Origin: Acorus gramineus
Taxonomy: Eukaryota > Streptophyta > Magnoliopsida > Acorales > Acoraceae
Direction: 5' to 3'
Assembly (NCBI GenBank): GCA_030737835.1
Contig: JAUJYN010000016.1
Coordinates: 1,961,001-2,025,000, forward strand
Length of the DNA: 64,000 nt
Position numbers and translations under genes: made by a program
Notes under the pieces: generated by a model
What the model was told of the DNA's origin: nothing
What the model saw: only the letters and a program-made list of their open reading frames with translations
The model's database searches: none
In this document: one piece after another, positions 57,060-64,000 of the stretch
Layout: each line of letters opens with the position of its first letter
Position numbering within the stretch: position 1 is the first letter of the stretch

Positions 57060-57580
57060 GCTCTCAGGCAAAGTTCGAGAATCATCATCGCGTTGGAAAG
57101 CGTAAGTCCATGGAGATTCCTCAGTGGACATGGGAGTGGGTTATCAGGGATTGTTGCGGACTCGCTAATGTCACGTTCGGGCCACGACGCCATCTGGGTG
57201 ATCATTGACCAACTGACTAAGTCCGCGCTTCCCTCCCTAATCCGATTGATTGAGTCTCTGGATGCCTTGACATGGGTTTCCACCTTCGCGATTGTTTTTC
57301 TTCATGGCACTCCGGTCGGCATTATTTTCGGTTGAGACGCGAGGGTTACTTTGAGGTTGTGGCGCAGCCTTGGCAGGCTTTGGCGCAAGCCTCCATTTAA
57401 GTATAGCGTTTCATCGTCGATGGACAGCCAGACAAAGAGGACGATTCAGACCTTGGAGGACATGCTAAGTGCCTGCGTGCTCGATGATAAGGGCAGTTGG
57501 GTGAGGCACCACCCATTTGGTTGGGGTTGCCTGCAAGACGACTGCCATTCGAGCATCCTGATGGTACTGTGAAAGGCACT
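57060..57580 (+). pseudogene. Integrase core of element I
   Basis: In shifting frames: QSSRIIIALESVSPW, SGHDAIWVIIDQLTKSA (first half of the DDE core), LHGTPVGIIFG, and then DSQTKRTIQTLEDMLSACVL, the stretch around the catalytic Glu; the glutamate position reads K (TKRT for SERT). The second Asp region is lost in a frameshift near 57335. Not functional. Confidence 0.8.
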
Positions 57581-57699
57581 CTACAGGCGTAGTTTTATAC
57601 CTCCCTTGTGTTGGGACGGTTGAGGAGCGCCAGTTGGAGGGGCCACAAATTATTTATTTGACCTTGCAGTGGCCAGGTTGGTTCATGTGTGCATCCGCA

Positions 57700-58195
57700 C
57701 CTCCCAGAATCGATAGAAGGGCTACGCAGGTCATCGTCGCCAGGAGCTTACCTTCGGGTTTGGCGACCATGTTTTCCTGAAGGTGTCCCAGTTTAAGGGC
57801 ATTCTCTGTTTCGACGTTCGGGGCAAGCTGAGTTGGCCCTTCATCGGACTGGTTTCTCGTCCTTGAGTGGATTTGAGAGGTGGCTTGTCATGTAGCCTTT
57901 CCCCCACAGCTGGCTCATACCCACGACGTCGTCCTTGTCTCATGGCTGAGGCATTATGTCCACGATCCTGCTCATGTCATTCTGTTCGACCGCCTCATCC
58001 TCGAGCTAGATTTGTCGTTCGTGGAGCAGTGGATCGAGGTCAAGGACCAGCATGAGAAGTGGCTCCATGCTAAGACCGTTTCTTTAATTACAGTGTGTCG
58101 GTAGCGCCAGTCTGGTGCATGGACCACTTGGAAGCAAAAGGTCTATGCGTGATACTTGCTACATTCGGTCTTCCCTTTGGGTTTCCTTAAATTTC
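57700..58195 (+). pseudogene. Integrase C-terminus and chromodomain remnant of element I
   Basis: Pieces equivalent to LTFGFGDHVFLKVS, GKLSWPFIG and VHDPAHVILFDRL, followed by DLSFVEQWIEVKD, the start of a chromodomain that decays by about 58105. It matches element J at 1516-1770 and ends just before the polypurine tract. Confidence 0.75.
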
Positions 58196-58207
58196 GAGGA
58201 CTAAATT

Positions 58208-58224
58208 TCCTAAGGGGGGGAGAA
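58208..58224 (+). other. Polypurine tract of element I
   Basis: CCTAAGGGGGGGAGAA directly before TG at 58225; the same as in element J. Confidence 0.85.
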
Positions 58225-61200
58225 TGTTATGCCTGTGTCATTTGGAGCCTTATTTTTTGATCGGAGTCGCTAAAATTTTGGCTTTTAGCCACCTGCGGGA
58301 GTTAGAGTACTCTGATTGAAAATCTGTCTGCATAATTGTTCTCCTGGTATTGGCATTGGCCTACCTGTAAATTCGCGTCGCATTCTGACATCTTTGTAGA
58401 AGTTATGCATTCCAATTGGTATTCGGATTTAATTTTGTTAAAATCCAAGATGAAGAGGTTTAAATATGATTTTATCATGAGATGCTCAGTTTTGAGTTAG
58501 CTTTCATACAAAAGTGGAATTAGATCAACTGGATTCATGTAGTAAAAGTTATGGGTATTTTTCCAAGTATACCCCGGGGATGAGAAAATTCTGGCAGCAG
58601 CCCTGTTCAATGTTTAGCTCTCATTTCGGAATAGCTGGAGGGGTTATTTAATCTGAGCATAAACATGAAAGTTGTAGATAATCTTCTTGGCTTTCCAGTG
58701 GACTTTGAATTGTGCAATTCGGAGCTATATTGAGGAAGTTATGGCTGTTCTAGTGAAGCATGTACAGAATTTCGGGTCATGGACGATTTTGTCCTTTGAA
58801 CCCCACTTTGTCTATATAATGTCCTCCCCCCAAATGTCTCCTCTCTCACTCTCTTTGGTCCAGCCCTCTTGAGGTGTTTGGTAGAGTTTTAGAAGGGGAA
58901 GATGAGGAAGAAGTGCTTGGAAGAGCAAAGAAGAGAAGGTGTGTGCCATTGTTGTTGTCTCCTCCCTCTCCTCCTCCCCCCCCTAATGTTACCCATGGAT
59001 CCCCCCTCCCCTCTAATTCAGCAAGAAGAAAAGGAATGAAGGCTGAAGGAGTGGTGGTGGTGGTCGAGGTGGTCATGGGCGTACTTGCGAGCTCCCACAC
59101 CTCCCCCTTCCCTTTCCCCTTCTCTTGATAAGCTTTCCCCTCTTCTTTTTCTGGTTTTTCAATTCATTGGGTGTGTTGGGAGGTGGTGCATGCTAAGTGT
59201 TTGTGTTTTGGTTTGTGTGTGCTTGGTTGCTTGGGTGTAGGGGTGTCGGCGTGCCTGTGTGCCTGCTGCCCTGCCAGCACCTGCATCTGTGCCAAGTGTG
59301 CCCTACGCCTGTGCCTAACGCGTCCTGCAGCGCACCCTGCGCCTGTGCCCAGCGTGCCCTGCGTAGCACCCCCAGCGACGGTGCCCAGTGCGTCCTGCGA
59401 CGTTCCCTGCGACTGTGCCCAGCGCGCCCTGCGGCGTGCCCTGCGTCTGTGCCCAGCGCGCCTAGCGACTGTGCCCAGTGCGTCCTGCGCGTGCCCTGCG
59501 TCTGTGCCCAGCGCACCCAGCGGCTGTGCCCAGCCTACCCTGCCTGTGCAACCCGAGTGCTGCCCCGCGTGTGCGTGCCTCCCCCTGCATGTGTGCTGCC
59601 CCGCTTGCCTTGCTTGAGTGCTGCCTCGCGATGCGCGACGACCCGGGTTGCAATGAGTGGTTTGATCCAATCCCCCCCCCCTCGAGATGCGCTCGACGCG
59701 CGTAGTCGTGCGTCGCGCATCGATGGGGCATCCTAGCTATACTACTTGTGTAGATAAGTAGTATGGCCATGTTTAAACTATAATATGTTAGATATCTTGC
59801 ATGCTAGGCTTATATTGCATGTCTTTCTGTAATGTGTATGGATGTATGGAATATAGCATGCCTTAGGTAGTATTGTAATACTACTCCCACCATATTAATT
59901 AGAATATCCAGCATGATTAAGTCTGGGTTAATAACGGGTACCTGCCTAATTTTCCCTTGCGATAAGAGTCGAGGGCGTGGTGTAGTTGTTGCGCCCATGC
60001 TAATGGGGCAAGGCTATGACCAACTTCATATGATGATGATATCTATCAGTCTCTCCCTCTGCAAGAACTGAGTAAGTGGATGCGATTTCCTACTCAACTC
60101 AAGTTCGTTTGGAATATTGGCATGCACCTGTTAGTGCGCGAGATTTGCGCTTGACCCTTATCTTTTAAGTTGGTGATATCCAACGCATGCTTAAGTTATA
60201 CCTTGTGTGCTTTTATGATTAATGGCCACGTATGCATATTGTATGATTTGTTGTTTGTGATGTAAATCCATGTTAGGGGTCGCCCTTATGGTCAATTATT
60301 AGATGATTGTGCATATGGTTCACGCACATAGCTAAGATATAATTCTCTTGGATATATGTATGCGCATGTTAAAACTGATTAGACCTATCTAAAATAGGCG
60401 TGGGTATGACCCGTTGTCGGGTTGTACCTTATTAGTTAGAGCGCTAGCGATGTAATCGCCCCCGTGCATCCGAGCGATGCACTCGTTTGGAATTCAGGAG
60501 AATTCATTATCTTATCGGTTTTGTTAAGCCGGTAGTTGTGGCATTAAGCTAGGCCTACCCGTGTTAGGCGTGTATATGAACCGCCTGTTGGGTTATGTGC
60601 CTTGGGATTATTTCTGCGTGAGAGCAGAGGCAACCCCCTTGTGTTTGAGCGACGCAACCGTGTGGGAGTACAATAGTATTTGATATCATCGATATGTGAT
60701 TATCGAGAGTAGTTGTTTTTCCATTGGGTTCGCTTTGTGAACATGGATTGTTTACTCCCAATGTCGTCCGTGTTGAAGAGGCCCGGGTTGTAGCTGTCTT
60801 GACAGAGGGCTCCCATCCATAGGTACCACCGATGCGTTCAGGAGCGTACTGATCGTGGGAGTATACCAGGTAGAGGCTACCCGGGAGAGGGCTAACGAAT
60901 GATATTGCGAGCGTGGAATCGTTCTCCCTTTCATTGGATTCGATGCAGGAACTTCCCGGTGTGGGAAAAGCTGTCCTGACAGAGGGCTCCCATCCGTAGA
61001 TACCATCAATGCGTTCGGAAGCGTACTGATCGTGGGAGTATACCAGGTAGAGGCTAACCGGGGAAAGGGCTACCGGTGGACCAAGGGTGTAGAGGAGTCT
61101 AATCTCTCCAAAAGTCCTATGTCACCTCTAAAGGGTGAGGGTGAGGGTGAGGATGAGGTGAAGACACGTCGCCGCGAGACCCATTCGTTGTTCGTCCATT

Positions 61201-62034
61201 CCCATAGTTGTTGGGTCCGATTGCGTATTGATGTTCAGAGACATCGTTGGGCTGTTATCCCGATGTAGATGATCCGGTAGTGTATTGTAGACCAGTAATT
61301 ACGGGTCTCTATGACCAACGGTATGGTCTCTCCCCAAGAGTCCCAAGAGTCCCCTCCGGGAGTGAGGGTGAGGGTGAGGTTGGTGATCCAGTAGAGTTGT
61401 GTAGACCAGTAATTCCACGTCTCTTCGACCAACGGTATGGTCTCTCCCCAAAAGTCCCAAGAGTCTTCCTCCGGGAGTGAGGGTGAGGGTGAGGTTGGTC
61501 GCGCCGCCGCGTGACCTTGTTATCCATTGGGTTTCTACCCATGTTTCTCCTTGAAAGGAAATTGTTTTAGCATTGAACTGTTGTAATGGTGATTGGTTTC
61601 CAGCCACTCACTGAGCTTGTAGCTCACCCCTCGCATATTGTTTCTTTCCAGGAGCATTGTTGGGCGTGGAGCTGGAGCTTCCCTGTGGCGTGGTCTTATG
61701 GGCGTGGAGCGTTCTTTCGGCGGGTGGCGAGTGCGAGGCTATGAGCAATCCTAGAGTCATTTTATGTATTGTAAATCGTGCATGTGGCACAGGTTGTATT
61801 TTATTTGGACTAGACTTGGCTCTCACAGGACAGTGATTGTGTATTCGAGTCTGTAATAATGATTTTTGGTTTACAGACATTGTTGATATCTTATGCTTCC
61901 GCTTTTCAGTCAGTTATCATTATCTTTGCTTCGCACCTTGTGTGTTGTTGTTGGAGTCTTTGTTGACCTCAGGTATTGATAGCTGATATTTCATTATTGC
62001 CACGTCTCTAGGACGGCCGCCCTGGGGCGTGACA
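58225..62034 (+). mobile_element. 3' LTR of element I (T2)
   Basis: Complete, 3,810 bp, TGTTATG to GTGACA. TATA 58813-58820; the first donor reads GATAAGC (59127-59133) instead of GGTAAGC; minisatellite 59270-59640; hairpins about 59685-59765; two-unit 115-bp repeat about 61290-61500; 3' splice-like module 61605-61652. It is the best uninterrupted T2 reference. Confidence 0.92.
58813..58820 (+). promoter_or_regulatory. TATA box of element I 3' LTR
   Basis: TATATAAT in the context GTCTATATAATGTCC, conserved in the 5' LTR (about 43798-43808) and in LTR-F. Confidence 0.65.
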
Positions 62035-63090
62035 ACCAGGTCCCATACTGTTTGTGCACTTTGTGGTGTAAGCCATACTATTTCAGGTCTAATTAGGTTG
62101 CTATAGATTCCTTGTGGATTGGTTGCGTGTCGTTGGACCAAAAGTGAGTGGGTCTAGTCTCTTATGTAGTTTTCAAACTACCTATATTGTATATCATTCC
62201 GCATCATGATTAGCTTAAATATACAACTGTTATTCTATCTATGGAGTACTTGAGCACATCATGATTTGTATGAGGCGTTTATTTTATATACATAACTCAT
62301 ATATATGTCTTGGAGACTACATTATTCTTATTGCATGTATGTTATTGAATAATGAGTTGATCATGCATGTATATCATTGTTCTGCGTGACATCGTCTGCG
62401 TGACACTGGTCTGCATGACCACGGCCCAGTGCGACCTTGTTTGCGTGACGTCTGCGTGACCAGGCTCTAGATGGAGCCCTCTGTGGCTGCTTGCCATGGA
62501 TAGCGGGTTGCATATCCGTTGCATCATATGCATCATGTAGCATAGTATTTGGAGTCTGTGTGACTATTCCTCTAAAGAGATGCATTATTATTTTTACAAG
62601 TTTAGTACCACTTACAAATGTTTTCTTTATTATGATATATCATGTTGTGCGTGACTCAGATTCTATAACTCCGTTATTTTCAAAGTTATTATTAACGGGA
62701 CGCCATAGGTCCATTTATTAAGCGTGTGGTTGCTCACCCCTCATTATTTCCCCTTTTTCATATTAAAGGCTTTAGAGTGGTGGATCTCGTGTAGTAGCGA
62801 TCGAGATAATGATTTTCGAAGCACTAGACTTGTGTAGAAGGTGTTAGTCATTCCTTAGCATGTAGAGGAAGCATATGTACGATAGTGTGGATATATTAAA
62901 ATTGAGTCGTTCTCGATGTATATCGAATTTTTGTTGAATTTTAGCCTTGACAACATATGTATATATACGGTGATTTTTTTCTTATGTTCTCTGGAATTAA
63001 AGAATATTAATATTATGAGATTCGAGAAATTTAGTTAACGCAACCGGATTTCACGCTTCAAAATGGAATCGTGGATTCGGGGGCGTTACA

Positions 63091-63490
63091 ATGGATGCCA
63101 AAGAAGTTGAGAAATTCCATTGCTAACGAGGGCAATGAAAAGGAAAGCATACTTGACTTGATCTGGCCGAAGAAGAGCATCAAGGCCTTCGGATGTGGAG
63201 GAGGGGGCATATCTCCCACGTACTCCTCAACTATCACATTATCCAGGAATCGATCGAGCCATGAGAGCAAGAAGTTTAAGTGGTTCGAAACAATGAAAAT
63301 TGCATAGATGAAAAGAAAAGAAGAGGAAATGAACAGATATATATACAGGAACAGAAGCTCAACCGCCGCGCCATTTGGGAGAAAGTATGTCTTAAGTTCA
63401 TCATTCAAAGGGGAGAAGGTACCTAGAGACACCTGCCAGGTGGCGTTGAATAGAGCAGTGAAACGAAGAATCGACAAGTGTTTCACCTAA
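63091..63490 (-). pseudogene. Tat-2 antisense ORF, N-terminal part
   Basis: An ATG at 63262 is followed within a few codons by a one-base shift, then FLDNVIVEEYVGDMPPPP and MEFLNFFGIH, the start of the PF04195-type domain. LTR-D interrupts it at 63091 and it resumes at 41770. The sequence is clearly related to, but distinct from, Tat-1 antisense ORF 1. Confidence 0.78.
63337..63345 (-). promoter_or_regulatory. TATA box of Tat-2 antisense ORF
   Basis: The minus strand reads TATATATAT about 75 bp upstream of the ATG at 63262. Confidence 0.55.
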
Positions 63491-63588
63491 GAGTCACTGG
63501 ACCCAAGACTTGAAACCAATCGGCCTTGGAAGCTCGGCGGACCAGCCCATAAGCTGATCGGTCGATTCTTCTAGTCTCCCGATTATCG

Positions 63589-63610
63589 AAAGACCAAAAG
63601 AATGGGGCAT
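63589..63610 (+). other. Polypurine tract of Tat-2
   Basis: GAAAGACCAAAAGAATGGGGC directly before TGTAGAAGACC at 63611, as in Tat-1. Confidence 0.75.
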
Positions 63611-64000
63611 TGTAGAAGACCAAATTTGTCATATAACAGGGTAAGGAATAAGGTCACATAAACAGAAGGCAATTGAGCTCAAACACCGGACTGAAAAGGG
63701 GGCTTGTCCATTAGGAGACATGCCCGACTAAGAAAGCCCTTAGCAAAAGCCCAACAGTTCAAATTACGAGGTGCCTTAGAGCAGGCCCACATCTTCCTTC
63801 AGGTCAGACTAATGAACAATCGAGTCGGATTCCTGAACAGACCAAATTAATGGACGGATTCAAATTATTTCTGACCTACATAAGATCCACGGACGATATT
63901 GTCCGACCAGGTTAGAACGACCGAGTACTAAAACCCGACCAGCAGTGGAAGCTATTGAACCATAAGGCTCGAGCTGGCTCAGGGGTCGTCCATACATCCG
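63611..64000 (+). mobile_element. Start of Tat-2 3' LTR
   Basis: TGTAGAAGACCAAATTTGTC aligns with the Tat-1 LTR start at 20001. The LTR continues past the window. No genes are visible. Confidence 0.75.

Larger units (their letters stand above)
43211..62034 (+). mobile_element. Chromovirus (Tekay-like) element I, both LTRs present
   Basis: Perfect TSD ACCAG (43206-43210, 62035-62039). It comprises a 5' LTR (43211-45088 and 55447-55562, its 3' half deleted), a degenerate interior (55563-58224), a polypurine tract and a complete 3' LTR (58225-62034). The primer-binding site, gag, protease, most of RT and RNase H are missing. Both LTR starts are clearly alike base by base, with scattered differences. 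It lies in LTR-D. Confidence 0.92.
41771..63090 (+). mobile_element. LTR-D, solo T3 LTR, split by element I
   Basis: Ends TGTAACGACTATGG and GGGCGTTACA; TSD GTGGA (41766-41770) and ATGGA (63091-63095), one mismatch. Native parts are 41771-43210 and 62040-63090, about 2.5 kb. It aligns with LTR-E. It contains a CT microsatellite just before the putative leader (42170-42203), palindrome units (43094-43183), an A tract (about 43056-43070) and a degenerate TGAGC..GCTCA module near 62715. It is inserted in the antisense ORF of Tat-2. Confidence 0.88.
41559..64000 (+). mobile_element. Tat-lineage element Tat-2, 3' portion
   Basis: The visible native pieces are 41559-41770, 63091-63610 and 63611-64000. 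They comprise an antisense PF04195-type ORF, a polypurine tract and the first 390 bp of the 3' LTR. Sequence and order parallel 18109-20383 of Tat-1. LTR-A separates it from the rest of Tat-2 to the left, and LTR-D splits the ORF. The element is oriented left to right and runs past the right edge. Confidence 0.75.

Noticed and set aside
1..64000. Host protein-coding genes, tRNA or rRNA genes
   Set aside because: All conserved protein similarity I can see belongs to retroelements, and no rRNA segment or tRNA cloverleaf was found by eye. Small RNA genes could be missed without a covariance search.

Overview
This window is plant nuclear DNA, probably from a large-genome flowering plant. It is almost entirely nested LTR retrotransposons. 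I found no intact protein gene and no rRNA, tRNA or CRISPR. The plant assignment rests on Ty3/gypsy pol remnants of two plant lineages: a Tat-type pol with RT, RNase H, a second archaeal-type RNase H and integrase, and a chromovirus (Tekay/Del-like) pol with integrase and a chromodomain remnant. Antisense ORFs of the 'putative gypsy type transposon' family (Pfam PF04195 type) and a Mutator-like element with a 9-bp target duplication fit the same picture.

LTR families, named here for convenience: T1 (LTR begins TGTTATATATGTGTCAC), T2 (begins TGTTATGCCTGTGTC), both Tekay-like, about 2.6-3.8 kb and ending GGGCGTGACA; T3 (begins TGTAACGAC, ends GTTACA, about 2.5 kb); and the Tat LTR (begins TGTAGGAGACC, ends ATTACA).

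Layout, from target-site duplications (TSDs). The outermost element, Tat-2, shows only its antisense ORF region and the start of its 3' LTR (41559-41770 and 63091-64000). Into Tat-2 went LTR-A (minus, right end 41558, left end outside the window) and LTR-D (T3, 41771-63090). LTR-A received Tat-1 (plus, 5' end outside, 3' end 29617) and LTR-B (29660-40780). Tat-1 carries element J (T1, to 5093), LTR-E (9841-12464), LTR-K (14202-17541) and LTR-C (20384-27762), and LTR-C contains LTR-L (22649-26101). LTR-B carries a MULE (33032-40507) that contains solo LTRs M (33324-36559) and N (37104-40194). LTR-D carries element I (43211-62034), the only element in the window with both LTRs. Its 5' LTR contains LTR-F (45089-55441), which contains LTR-G (46979-50592) and LTR-H (51347-53965). 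Nesting reaches five levels along three separate branches.

The most unusual content lies inside the LTRs. T1 and T2 LTRs share a spliced-leader-like plan: a TATA box, a splice-donor-like site, an exon-like segment of exactly 36 nt in seven copies (35 and 37 nt in two more) between CAG and GTGAGT, a long hairpin directly after that donor, a GGGTGA-repeat/hairpin minisatellite, and a conserved branch-point/polypyrimidine/CAG module. Several hairpin stems differ between copies by paired substitutions, including a double transversion. This suggests a structured, possibly spliced LTR RNA. All coding regions are broken by stops, frameshifts or deletions, so any activity would depend on helper elements elsewhere.
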